From Amborella trichopoda (lineage: Eukaryota > Streptophyta > Magnoliopsida > Amborellales > Amborellaceae), in the NCBI RefSeq assembly GCF_000471905.2, contig NW_006494789.1:4246812-4310811 (forward strand): a DNA stretch of 64,000 bases, read 5' to 3'. Under the pieces are notes generated by a model. That model was not told the origin of the DNA and ran no database searches. It saw nothing but the letters and a program-made list of their open reading frames with translations. This document shows positions 1 to 10,477 of the stretch, piece after piece (positions within the stretch are counted from its first letter, which is position 1; each line of letters opens with the position of its first letter). The translations under genes were made by a program, and so were the position numbers.

Positions 1-967
1 CCTAAAACTATGCTAAAAGATGTCAGGTGTGCCAAATGCACTCAAACCACATTCATCAACCCCCAAAGCCTCTCCATCCTACAGTGACATCATGGCCCTT
101 TTCCTAGTGGGGTATGGAAATTATAGGACCCATCGACCCTCCTTCTACCTCGGGTCATGTCTTCATCCTAGCAGCGACATATTACTTCTCCAAGTGAGCT
201 GAAGCGATCCCTCTCAAGCAGGTTTCAGAGGCCACTATAGTCAACTTCATATGTCACTACATCATATACCGGTTCGGGGTCCTAACCAAATAATCTCTGG
301 CAATGGCCCTCAGTTCAGAAGCCATCACATCGATCGCTTAGTTAACCAATTCCTTTTTGAGTGGAGGTACTCGACCATGTACCATCCTCGAGCCAATGGT
401 TTGGCTAAGACATTCAATAAAACCTTAGGCGGGGTGCTCCGAAAATGTGTTTCGAAGTCAAAGAAGAATTGTCATGAGAGGTTTCCTGAAGCTTTGTGGG
501 CCTATCGCACCACTACTCGGAATGCTACAAACTCTACTCCTTATTCCTTGGTTTATGGAGGTGAGGCCGTTTTACACCTCGAGGTTCAAATACCCTCACT
601 CAATGTCGCTATACATCAGGCACTGACTGAAGATGAGAGGGTCAAGCTCCTTTATCAGGAGTTGGATGCCCTTGACGAAAATAGATTAGAGGCCTAGCAG
701 AACCTTGAGCTCAATCAGGGAAGAATGAAGAGAGCCTTTGACAAGTCTATCAAGGTTCGTTCATTCGCTTGTGGAGATCTAGTCTTAGCAGTCAAGAGAC
801 CGATTGTCATGCAAGGGCGCCACAAAGAAAATTTCGAACCCAAGTGGGAAGGTCCATTCATAGTAAAAAAGGTCATGCTAAACGGGGCCTATATACTAGC
901 AAACTCTGATGCAGAAGAGACAATGCCTCCTATTAATGGGCGATACCTAAAGAAGTATTATCATTGA
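1..967 (+). pseudogene. Family-1 Ty3/Gypsy integrase remnant, 5' end outside the window
   Basis: This is the integrase end of a Tat-like Ty3/Gypsy polyprotein, which in a live element inserts element cDNA into host DNA. Readable blocks are MEIIGPIDPP near 114, GNGPQFRSHH near 299, YHPRANG near 383, and a C-terminal tail (KWEGPF near 844, YLKKYYH at the end). The first 250 bases match only with frame changes, and an in-frame TAG near 695 splits the rest into two open pieces (251-697 and 725-967). Against the family-1 copy at 42379-43591, all three DDE acidic positions are changed: GAA at 117-119, GGC at 299-301, AAG at 407-409. It is therefore a dead fragment. The terminal TGA is followed by the noncoding 3' arm. 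Family identity is secure; Tat placement rests on motif recall. Confidence 0.88.
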
Positions 968-2379
968 TGTGCTCTTAAAATGCAGTGCATGCAGTAAAGA
1001 GAAATAAATGAAAAATAAAAATAGCGACCCAACTCAAAATAAATTCATTTCTTTTATCGCAAAATCATGTTATTAGGAAGGTTACAGATGTAATATCAAC
1101 AGTTTCTCTTGCTTCAGGGGAAAAGAGGATGTTCTTGCTGAACTGTTACTCTTGCTTCTAAGGTGGACCAACCATTTTCGAGTCAGCTTCAATTCATCTG
1201 ACAAAGTACGGTAGGTTTCTAGGAGAGGGAAGAAGTACTCTGATAGGGTCTATCAGACATACAAAGTGAACTTCCCTGGCAAGGGGTTGGATTATGGTGG
1301 ATGCCCTTGTCGCGAGTGGCATGCTACCGAGCATGAATGTCATCACGTGAACTTTAACGCCATGTGAAGGTAGCACTGCATGCGACTTAATGTCGTGCAT
1401 GCCCTTATCGTGCTCCGGTTCCCACCTTCCCAAATTTCGATGGGGCATTAATCCTTGCACCTCTTCGGTTTCCCCAATTATCACCCTCTGTGATGGTCAA
1501 CCTCCTCACGACCTTTCGCTTCCCCCTCAACCTTTCGGGTTTCATCAAAAAGTCACCTCCATCCTCCAGGAACCCCTGTCTGACCCTGTTCTTTCCCCTA
1601 CCGGTGTTTCCTCCCCTCATCAGAAACACTCCTCCATCCGTTGGGAACCCCCATCTAACTCTGTTCTTTCTCCTACCGGCATATCTGGGACCAAAGCTAT
1701 TCCCTCTCTTCCACCGGTGACCAAAGCTAACGGAAAACCACCAAAATTCTTGTAGAAGCTCCATTGTGACCCTATGGGTTTCCCTTCTCCCTTCTTCTCA
1801 TGCCTCAAACTCGTCAGAATTTCACTGTGTTTTAGGTGAACTCACTGCTGCTCCTCCTTCTTCTCTTCTGATAACCAGAAGACCGCCAAAGTCCCATCAA
1901 CTCCTTCTTCTCTTTGCAACCTACCAACAACCACAAAATGACCGGAAGATCACTGGAACTCCGGCAAAGTACCACTATGACTCTTGCAGTCTCACCCGAG
2001 TCTCGGTGAAGCCCTATGAAGCTCCATGTTCCTTGCTCAGAAGGTTTCAACACTCTTTGAAGAAGTTCAAAAGAGCTGTGTGAAGGCTCACAACTCCCTG
2101 AGGTTTGCTAAAGAACTCCTGAATGCCTGCCACTGTGAGTTTTGGCTAGGAAACTCTTGCCAGAAATCGCTTGACTGAAGCTCCGACTCTCTCTAAAAAC
2201 TCTCTTCACTGTTTTACCCTTCGATAAAATAGTAAATTGGGTTATACTCAGCAGTGCAGCGAAGTGCCCTCATAAGTTTGAAATGATGCTTTAATCCACA
2301 TCTTCAGTCGACGATAGGTCCAGGTCGGGGCGGGTCAAAGCCCGAGGCCCGAATACAATCGTTGCCGCCTGTGCCTCAT
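968..2379 (+). other. Noncoding 3' arm of the family-1 element
   Basis: This stretch follows the integrase stop and has no convincing coding frame. It contains a pyrimidine-rich part (about 1490-1720) where a segment of roughly 90 bases around TCCTACCGG occurs twice, imperfectly. Short phrases such as the GTCAAAGCCCGA block near 2335 recur in the opposite-strand family-1 block near 40580, supporting assignment to the element's 3' untranslated arm. Long repeat-bearing 3' regions are known from Tat-type plant elements. Confidence 0.6.
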
Positions 2380-2720
2380 GAAGCTGCTGCCCTCTGTTAC
2401 TATCACTATGATTTATTGTCGTGCGCCCTTCGGAGGCTATCGCCGCGTGCTTCACCAGAAGCTATTGATGCGTGCTTGACAAAGGGCTATCATCGTGAGC
2501 TTCACAATTTGTAAATTCTGTGAGCTTCACCAAGGAGCTAACGTCGTGCGCTTCATCAGAAGCTATCACCATGCACTTCTTCAAGAAGCTAACTCCGCGT
2601 GCTTCATGAAGACCTAACGCCACGCGTGCTTCACAAGAGGCTAACGCCGTGTGCATTATCCATAGGCCTAATGCCGTGCACACGTCATCCAAGTTTAACG
2701 CCGATTGCAGCATCCAAAAC
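2380..2720 (+). repeat. Degenerate minisatellite, GCTTCAC..AAGCTA unit
   Basis: Roughly ten degenerate units of about 30-35 bases carry the phrase CGTGCGCTTCACCAGAAGCT in many variants. The same phrase occurs inside family-1 LTRs (14165-14210 and, on the other strand, around 47640-47720). The array is therefore a repeat type shared between the 3' arm and the LTR of one family. Confidence 0.7.
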
Positions 2721-2879
2721 TGAGCGTCGTGCGCATGCTGTCACTCCCACCTGAACCATCGTTATGCATCCACAGGGAGTTCATTCGTTGCACCACAGTC
2801 CTCATTCCTCAAGGAGTCGAGACTCCAATTATGGCTCTATTCCCCATGGAGTCACATTCCCTAGCCATCTAAATGGTCT

Positions 2880-4040
2880 CGGCGCACGACCCTAAACTGC
2901 ATGATCCAAACTATATGACCTTAAACTATATTGGAGGTCTAGTTGCACGACTTTAAACTGCACATTCCTCGTTGCATGAATCTAAATTGCATAACCATGA
3001 TCCAGCTGTACGACCTTAAACTGTAGTGGACGTCCTGATCGCATGAAGTTAAAAGGCTTAGCACCATGGTCCAAACTATATGACCTTAAACTGTATTAGA
3101 GTTCTAGTTGCACGACCTTAAACTGCTTGGTCCTAGCTGCAGGACTTTAAACTGCATAGCCATGATCCAAGAGACAAGAGTTTAAAACTATAGCGCATGA
3201 CTTTAATCTGTGAATTGGACACACCTCCCTCATCTCAAGTAGGAGCCACATCCGTGTATCAGCCCATTATCCCTGGGGGAGTTAAGGTCATTCTTAGCTC
3301 TTCAATCCCTAGTAGGGTTACACCTGTGCTTTGGCCTATCATTTTCAGTGGAGTTATATACACACTATTGCTCATTATCCCCGTGGAGTCATGCTTACAC
3401 CTTCAATCCCCTTGGGCCAGTCACACTCCAAGCTATCCTATTCCTAGGAGTTGCGTTACTTTCCCATGAGCTATAGAGTTCAATCTTTCACCTTAGGGAG
3501 TCATACTTTTCCCCTAATCCCCAATGAATTATGTGTCTCCATCTAGACCTCTTGCTGGTTTTAACCATTTTTATCCCCAAGGGAGTCTGATTTCTATCCA
3601 CAGACCTATTCGCCATCGAGAATCATCTACACGGCAACCCGCCTAAATGGTCTAGGTGCACAACCCTAAGCTGCATGGTCTAAACTATATGACCTTAAAT
3701 TATAGCGGATGTCTAGTTTTACGACCTTAAGCTACATAGTCCTCGTTGTATAACTCTAAATTGCATAATCATGGTCCAGATGTATGACCTTAAACTGTAG
3801 TGCACATCCTGGTCGCATGAAGGCAGAAGGCTTAGCACCATGATCTAAACTATATGACCTGAAACTGTAGCGGACGTCTAGTTGCACGACTTTAAACTGC
3901 ATGTTCCTATGTGCATGACTTCAAACTATATCACCACGGTCCAAGCTATATGATCTTAAACCATAGTGCACGTCCTGGCCGCATGACGTTAAACTGTTTT
4001 GCCCAGGTCCCGGAGGCATGACCTTAAACTCGACCCACAC
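2880..4040 (+). repeat. Family-1 3'-arm array with core GACCTTAAACTG
   Basis: A long array of imperfect units of about 22-26 bases has the core GACCTTAAACTG, alternating with phrases such as GGTCCAAACTATAT and GTCTAGTTGCAC. A non-array segment (about 3190-3640, with repeated GGAGTCA-type phrases) lies in the middle. The reverse complement of the same array lies at 38730-39850 in the minus-strand family-1 block. Both copies sit between integrase end and polypurine tract, so the array is a fixed part of the element. Confidence 0.85.
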
Positions 4041-4465
4041 ATGTGTACACGCCTTTTACGTGAATTTTCACGCACGCCTTCCCTAACCGAATTGTTCGTG
4101 TGTGCGCACCACCTTCATTGCATCCCCAGTTAGTCCATTCACTTCATCACCAACATCCATCTTCCCCAATGAGTTTTTCACCCATGCTCACATGCTCACT
4201 AAAGGGCGAACCATTCCACCATCCATACTCGCCGTTAGCGTTCCACCTTCCACACATACAACATCCATCTTTCACAAGTAGCCTCGTGCTATCTCCCCAA
4301 ATTGAGTCAAATCACCACCACACTCACTCCATGGTCTCCACAGACTGTCATTCATCCCCACTATGGTCTAGCATTATGACCCTAAACTATAGTACATATC
4401 CTGACCGCATGATGCTAAAAGGCTTTGTACAGATCCCAAAAGAAATGACCTTAAACACCCCTTCA
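4041..4465 (+). other. Noncoding 3' arm before the polypurine tract
   Basis: An open frame exists (4100-4555), but it is Ser/His/Pro-rich low-complexity sequence, runs through the polypurine tract into the LTR, and resembles no known protein. The GCATGACCTTAAAC phrase recurs to about 4455, so the array continues thinly. Treated as noncoding. Confidence 0.55.
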
Positions 4466-4499
4466 CGAAAAAAAGAAGAAAATAATGGGCATGGTGTAT
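4466..4499 (+). other. Polypurine tract of the family-1 element
   Basis: The purine-rich run GAAAAAAAGAAGAAAATAAT followed by GGGCATGGTGTAT ends directly at the LTR start TGTTGGAG. This position and composition fit the plus-strand priming site of an LTR retrotransposon. A matching run in reverse complement lies at about 38650-38690. Confidence 0.75.
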
Positions 4500-7171
4500 T
4501 GTTGGAGTATTTTTATTCAACATGGGGCCCCCGCTCAATAAAGCCTAGCAAATAGTGAAAATTCTAGCAGTCTCAGAATAGCACTGGAATCAGTCAAGAT
4601 CTTCATTAGGTCTGTCAAAAGTCTCTTGCCAAGTTTTGTCGCATTTCGACATCTCTAAAGTAGTGCAGACTGAGAAACTGTTCCGGTAGAATCAACCTCT
4701 AGCACCTTGAAAGGGCCCTTATAACTAGAGATACATTTTTAGTGTCTCAAATTGCTGTGGAACCACCACCATTGGATCTGGCACGGTAAAAAATCCTCAA
4801 GGTTCAAATTTCAGGCCGAACAGACACTCTAGGAAAAAGTTATAAGCAAAAGCGTGAAACAGGAAGCGTCGCACGCTATTCCCGTGCTGCCACCCTCTAA
4901 CTCCACGCCATGGAATGGGTAGTCACGAATAGTGAATTTAGATGCTCATATCTCGCCTGTCTCAAGTCAGATCGTGTTCAAATTTGGTGAGCATGTTCGT
5001 CTAGTCAAGACGAGCGATTCAATATGTGGCACTCCCCGTGACTATACCCGAGCACGAAGATAAGCTTGAGAGAAGTTATTGATCCGTGAAGAAATTGCAA
5101 GAAATTCAGCACCATCATGCCTCGCTCAAGTGGCCAGATCACGCCACTCGTGACCTCGATCGACGTGAGACCAATTCCATCGTGTGTGTAAGGTCTCAGG
5201 CTATCACTGACCCGAACCCCGTACATGGTGAATTGTCGGATTTTACACACGAAGCCGATGAAACAACTACAAATTCCATCATCGAAATTTTAGATTCTGG
5301 CTAAATTCTAAAGTTACAAAATCATCGCTCAGGCACGTAATCGAGCTGCGTTTGTTGCCAGACGATTGTAACGACATGCTAAGTGTACTTCAATGAAGAA
5401 ATCACCGAAAAACATCAAGGAACAAGTACACTATCGATTCGTAGTATCAAGATCCATTCAAATTTCAATTCACATGATCGTGTACTAAAACACGATCCAT
5501 GGCTCGAAGTTGGTATCAAATCGATTGCCATGTCGAACCCTACAAGAAAATAATCATCATATGATCAACCAAGCATCAGAATGACCCCTAATCATCCATG
5601 CAAGTTCTAGGACAACACAAGGACTATTATGGAATTTCATTAATTGTTAAGAAGGGGCAAATCTGTGATTTTTCACTCTATTTTCTAATTTTTTATTTCA
5701 ATTAATCTTAATTTCTAGCGAGTAGGGTTACTTTTGATTATCCACCCATTATTTGGGGCAAATTCTATCTATAGATACCAACATTGTACGCACCAAATGA
5801 CTCAACCTTTCACAAAAAGGGAGAGTTTTTACTCAATACAGTTTCTCTTTCTTCTCATTGTTGGGTCACATTTGAGAGAGACAAAGAGTGAGGTGAGTGA
5901 AACTTTTGATAGGTACCCCAAGGTTCCTCTCTCTTCTTTTTCTTTTCTTTTTCCCTCTCTTTCCCCTCTTCTCCATTTGAGTTCCTCACAGAGGTCATGC
6001 ACGACAGTGGCAGTGCCATGCATGCCTCTCCTGAGATCTCACAAATCATGCATGGAAATGACAGCACCATGAGTGAGTCTCCTTCTCCTTCTGTTCTTCT
6101 ATCTCTTTCTTCCAATGAGGCCTGTAGATGGCACTGCCCATTACCGTCCACAGACGTAGCTTTGACGTGTCAGTGAAGAACCCAGATGGCGAACTTTATT
6201 GCCACCTGAAGGGGTCCTCCCCTATTTCTCGTCTATCGTAGACGGTGATATCTATGGCCGCCCGATGGAGGTCTCGGCATCATCTACCGCCGTCCGCCAG
6301 CTTTCTTTGCATGTTAGGTGCTTATCGTCGTCCTTCCTACGCCCCACACCTATTTTCATGCTTCACAAATGACTATCACCATCCGCTTTGTCAGAGACTA
6401 TCGCAGCCCATGTGGGGATGTGTTGTCTCCTTATGTTGCCAACGATGATGCCGAGTGTCGTCCGTAGTTCATTACTCACTCTCTAGCCATGAGCAGTAGT
6501 GTCAAGCGCCACTCGAGAGCCACGACACTGCTACTCCACAGTCGTGAGTGGCAACACCTAGCATCATCGAGTCCCCATCTCTCTGCCATCTCGTGTCTTC
6601 TTTTCATTCTCTTATCTCTTCTCACTTGACTAAGGGTAGACTTAGCCTAGTACCGCCATATCAGCCTTGATTTCGAGTAGTATTTTCGTCATGCTGGTCT
6701 TGAGAACCATGCTCGTCTTGCTACCACTTCGAGTCGATAACTTCTCGACTGTCATGCTAGTCTCGCCTCTTCGTCAAGTTTTATTCACCTTTCTATCTTT
6801 ATCTAAACCTTACGCTTCATCACCCTCTAGTATGAACGTACATTGCCCAACGACAAGTGTGGATCTCTTTGACCCACTTGTCTCGTCAATTAACCATAAA
6901 AGTGTTGTGCAGGAAACAAGAGGATTGCAAGTCAAGGGAGGCGATTCCGAACCAGCTAAAGCAGCTAGGGGGCTTTCTTCGTGATCTAAGAGGGCACCCA
7001 CGCGAGCCAGTCCGGGTAACTCTGTAACCCACCTTCAATTCCTCTCTCATTGGTTGGTATGCCTGCCCAAGGTTCTGAGAGAGCAATCTCAAAACTCGAG
7101 TTCGCTCAAGAGCCGAGATACGTGCTGCCAGATCATGTAGATTCGGAAGGTGAGATCGAGGCACCTAACCA
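4500..7171 (+). mobile_element. Family-1 LTR copy A (2672 bp)
   Basis: The LTR begins TGTTGGAGTATTTTT after a polypurine tract and ends CACCTAACCA next to a primer site, giving TG..CA ends. It is homologous along its length to the copies at 10478-12905, 34325-37106 and 46906-49591 (all minus) and 12906-15104 (plus, truncated). Shared landmarks include the TTGGTATCAAATCGATTGCC block near 5511, a TATA box near 5770, pyrimidine-rich sequence near 5930, degenerate GCC-GT repeats (6120-6480), and the TGATCTAAGAGGGCACC block near 6982. No target-site duplication can be judged, because element sequence flanks it on both sides. Confidence 0.9.
5764..5776 (+). promoter_or_regulatory. Predicted TATA box of LTR copy A
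   Basis: CTATCTATAGATA sits at the spot where the other family-1 LTRs carry TATATATA-type sequence (13294-13305 plus; 11619-11628, 35795-35805 and 48334-48341 minus). Conserved position in five copies supports a core promoter for the element transcript. The copy A version is the most degenerate. Confidence 0.55.
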
Positions 7172-8780
7172 GCTTGAAAACTCCACTAGGCACTTACTAC
7201 CCCTTAGTCGGCTCACTTTTGTTTGACCAGTATACTCTTTTACTTTCTGCATTAATTTCTATGGCACCCGGGTTATTCAACCCATTCATTCGAGTCGGGG
7301 ATTTCCTTATCCCAGCACTCGTGACTATCCTAGGGAAGAGAACTATTCAAGCTTCCTTCCCTACTCTCGTTCTAAGTCAGGACTCTTGGTTTGACTTCTA
7401 GATTCTTTCCTAGGATAGCGCGAGAGGGGACTTAAAAGTCTTCGCCTCCCCACTGCCTCGCCTTAGTTGACCTTCCACCAAGGCTTCTTCCATCGGTGGC
7501 ACATCTGCCACTGCATATGACACACACCCTGCTACTGGCAAGTCCCTTTCTGGTCATATTCCTGAGGCATGCCAGAAGGCTTCCCCCATCACTCTTGTGA
7601 GAGGCAAGCAAGTTGTCGTCGCTCTTGAGGTTCACCACGCGGCAACCCCCCGTATCCTTCAACCTCTCCAAGCCTTTAGATCTAGAGGCTCGGTGCACCA
7701 AGGTGCAGACCCTATGGCCTCCACCCCTTGCACACACCCAAGGGCTCGTGGTCTATCCACTCGAGCCACACCTCGAGGCAACCCTCACGTTTCCTTGAGC
7801 TCGCATCCAAGGCTAGGCCTTCTCGGGCCGAACCATGCATGTGCCATGCATTTTCCTGCCACAGCCCAAGGTAGCGTTAGCTCTACACCACCTCGAACAC
7901 ATGAGGGTCGATCACTCCATCTTCCCTCCCAGCACACACATCTTCACCTTATGAGAGATGGGCTTCTTCCTTGTCCCTCATAGACACAATCTCGTGAGTC
8001 TCGGCCTCCTCAGGTCGGACTCATTGACCGAGCTTGGGCTGATCCTCAAGTCACCCGGACGGCTAGCTCTAAAGGTGGACACACACCATCGTCACATGTC
8101 CCTCTCAGATCTAAACTCAAGCAGAATCACAGACTAGCTCCTTCCCCTACCGCTCTTCTGACGCCAGGCAAGCACCTCGAGCCTTGGTACTCAAAGGTCT
8201 TCCCTAAGGGTACTATCTTGAGCCAGCCTCAGGTCAACCTTGCACATGGACCCCACAAAGGAACTCTGGGTAATGACCTGATATCAAACATAGCCTCTAG
8301 CCTCTAAGGAAGAAACCCAGGCTGCCTTTTGTCCTTGAACCCCACTCCCTGCCCCAGCTCGTAGACACGGTCCTTGCGTGTTCAAAGAAGATGGGGCAGT
8401 CCAGGTCTCAGGCTCGGTTCTGGAATGAAGTCCACAACTGTCTTAGGGTTAAGCATAAGAGAGGTCTTCAGATCCTGATCAAACAAACCTCCAGGGCAGT
8501 CGAGGTCGCCACCCTTGATGACCTCTTGCCTCATAATCCTTTCTTCCCTCTCCAAACTCCAGAGCTTGACAAAGTCCAAGAGTATTGCTGGGTCGTCACT
8601 ACTCAGAAGCCATTGTCTCAAGACCGTCAAGAACCGGTCCTCACAAGATCGACATATAAGGATCGAGTCCAGTCGAGGCAGGCTGAAGCCCTCCATACTG
8701 ACTTGCCACGCACCACTCACCAACCCCGACAGTCTGTTCGTCCTCTTGGCTCCTCATACTTGTTCATGTGATCCTCATGT
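7172..8780 (+). pseudogene. Family-1 primer site and gag leader/N-terminal region, copy A2
   Basis: Directly after LTR copy A lies a degraded primer site (about 7175-7193, with ACTCCACTAGGCACTTA) and then a long Pro/Ser/His-rich reading frame (7597 to about 8300, one frame with internal stops). It matches, at protein level, the minus-strand blocks at 9290-10400 and 45200-46500. A conserved peptide, LEPWYSKVFPKG followed by LSQPQ, starts near 8176. A shifted frame from 8391 (SQARFWNEVHN..) matches SQAQSWNEVHS in the 45.7 kb copy. The 3' boundary with 8781-9289 is uncertain. This is the 5' untranslated/gag-leader part of a family-1 element; no gag knuckle or pol follows, so the unit is truncated. 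The leader's function is unknown. Confidence 0.72.
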
Positions 8781-9289
8781 GCATCACTGAGCGCGCTTAA
8801 GACCATTATGCTGACCTTTTCTCTAGCGAGGTCAACATTAGTGAGGATAGAAGGTTTGTGAGCTTGACGGGTTGGACATGGTAGGTCAGTCAGTAAGGGG
8901 TAGCATGCCCCGACTGAATTCGATTTTTGTACACAGATTGCATTTGAACCGGTTTTAGACAATCTTGAGAGCGTGGCCGGGGGCCAGTTCACGACATTCA
9001 TGGAACCATGGTTATTGAGTGGCTGGGTCTTCTTTTGTGACAGTAACCACAGCACAGGGCTCATAGATCTCTTCTTCAGGCTTCATTGTCTAAAGGGGGT
9101 AGAAGGGATTCAGGTGAAGAGGGTTGTCAAAATTGGCTATTTTGACTACCTTATTTACCTCCCTAGTCAAAATTTGCTGACTTTTATCACATTTAGTCAT
9201 GATGTTTTGATGGACCTCTTGCCAAACCAGCGATCTAGGTCATGGTTGGTCAACTCTTCTTGCATAGGAGAGAGTTGTCTCCATCAAGT
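8781..9289. other. Junction segment between two inverted family-1 leaders
   Basis: This segment separates the plus-strand leader (7172-8780) from the minus-strand leader (9290-10477). Open frames run here on both strands (8973-9296 plus, 8717-9064 minus), but none matches a protein family I recognise. It may be the deeper internal part of one of the two elements. The exact turning point of the inverted repeat cannot be fixed by eye. Confidence 0.4.
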
Positions 9290-10477
9290 GTGGTAAAGGA
9301 TAGGGTCAGGAACTGGAGTCATCTTGGGCTGAGGAGGATGAAGGACTAGATCTTCTGTGAGGTCCATGACCCGAGCTCTCTTATGAGCTCCAGAGACGTG
9401 ACCAAAGTGTTGGGGCTGGTTTAGGATGGTACTCTTGGGGACAACCTTGCAGTACCAAGGCTGAAGGTGCTTGCTCGATGGAGAAGGAGGGAGCAGGAGC
9501 AGAGTTGACTCATGAGGAGGCCAGAGTCGAGGACAAGGGAAGTCCTGGGATGGTGACATGTGTGCGCCCCTTGAAGAAGGATCTTGAGGGACCTAGGGGT
9601 CCATTCGGGCTTGTGCAGGTGAGCTGGCCTTAAGAGGCCGAGAACTACGAGCAGGTGTCTGTAAGAGAACAGGTGCAGGCCCACCCATTACAAGGTGCGC
9701 TTGTGTGTGCATAAGAGGAGGACGAGGAGGTCATCTCCTGTGTATTTGGGTTAGCGTAATAATGGCATTTCTCGGAGTAGTGAGATGCACAATGAGTGGC
9801 GTGTGGAGGATCTGGCCTCGAAAGGTTCAATCCTGGACATGGACTTGAGGTAACAGAAGGATTGCCCCAAAGTGTGACTCAAGTGGGTGACCCATGAGTC
9901 TTGTGGTGTGTGTAAGGGGTGGAGACCATGGGGTTTCTGCCTCTCTGTGTTGAGCCTCTAAGGATAAAGACCCTTGGTGTAGGAATGTGGGGGTTAGCCT
10001 TATGGCGACCCACAGAAGCAATGACAACTCTCTTGCCTTTTATAGAAAGGGACTGGGCAGCCTTCCGGCGTACCCCAGAAACATGACTGGTAAGTGACTT
10101 GCCGGTAGCAGGGTGCATGTGTGTGGGGTAACATAAGTGCCGCCCATCCAAGGCACCTTAGTGGAATTTCCACCAGAGCGAAGAGATGGGGAGTGAAGGA
10201 CCTTCAAGTTCCTCCTCACACCGGTCCAGGTTAAGACCTGGGAGCTAGACAAGGGGTCTTTGCTCAAGAGGATGGTTGGAAATGAAGTCGAAGGACCTTG
10301 TTCCTAGGGACACTCTTGAATAAGGGGATAAGAAAATCCCTAATCCGAATGAATGGGTTATAAAACCAAGCAGCCATAAGTGAATGTGAAAAGATGATGA
10401 AAGCAGATAAAGAAGAAACTAGCCAAACAAGAACGATCCGACTAAGGGGTAGTAAGTTCCTAATGGAGTCGCCAAGC
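9290..10477 (-). pseudogene. Family-1 primer site and gag leader, copy B (inverted)
   Basis: Read on the minus strand this starts next to LTR copy B with primer site TGGCGACTCCATTAGGAAC (10456-10474) and the conserved ACTTACTACCCCTTAGTCG stretch. A broken Pro/Ser/His-rich frame follows. The frame at 9284-9559 contains KHLQPWYCKVVPKS and ILNQPQ, matching the conserved peptide of copies A2 and C. Stops and frame changes separate pieces at 9645-9830, 9827-10027 and 10040-10267. The homology stops near 9290, before any gag knuckle, so this is a truncated 5' internal part. It is the opposite arm of the large inverted repeat with 4500-8780. Confidence 0.72.
10456..10474 (-). other. Primer binding site, family-1 copy B
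   Basis: On the minus strand the site reads TGGCGACTCCATTAGGAAC, four bases inside the LTR end. The corresponding site of copy C (46882-46900) reads TAGTGACTCCACTGGGGAC. The TGG start and position mark the minus-strand priming site; the primer tRNA was not identified. Confidence 0.65.

Noticed and set aside
1390..1755. Proline/serine-rich ORF of 121 codons
   Set aside because: Opposite-strand and overlapping frames are open too, the sequence is an internal repeat, and it lies in the element's 3' arm.
4100..4555. ORF of 151 codons, Ser/His/Pro-rich
   Set aside because: It crosses the polypurine tract and LTR edge and has no recognisable domain.
6667..6984. ORF of 105 codons inside LTR A
   Set aside because: Not open in the equivalent part of copies B-E.
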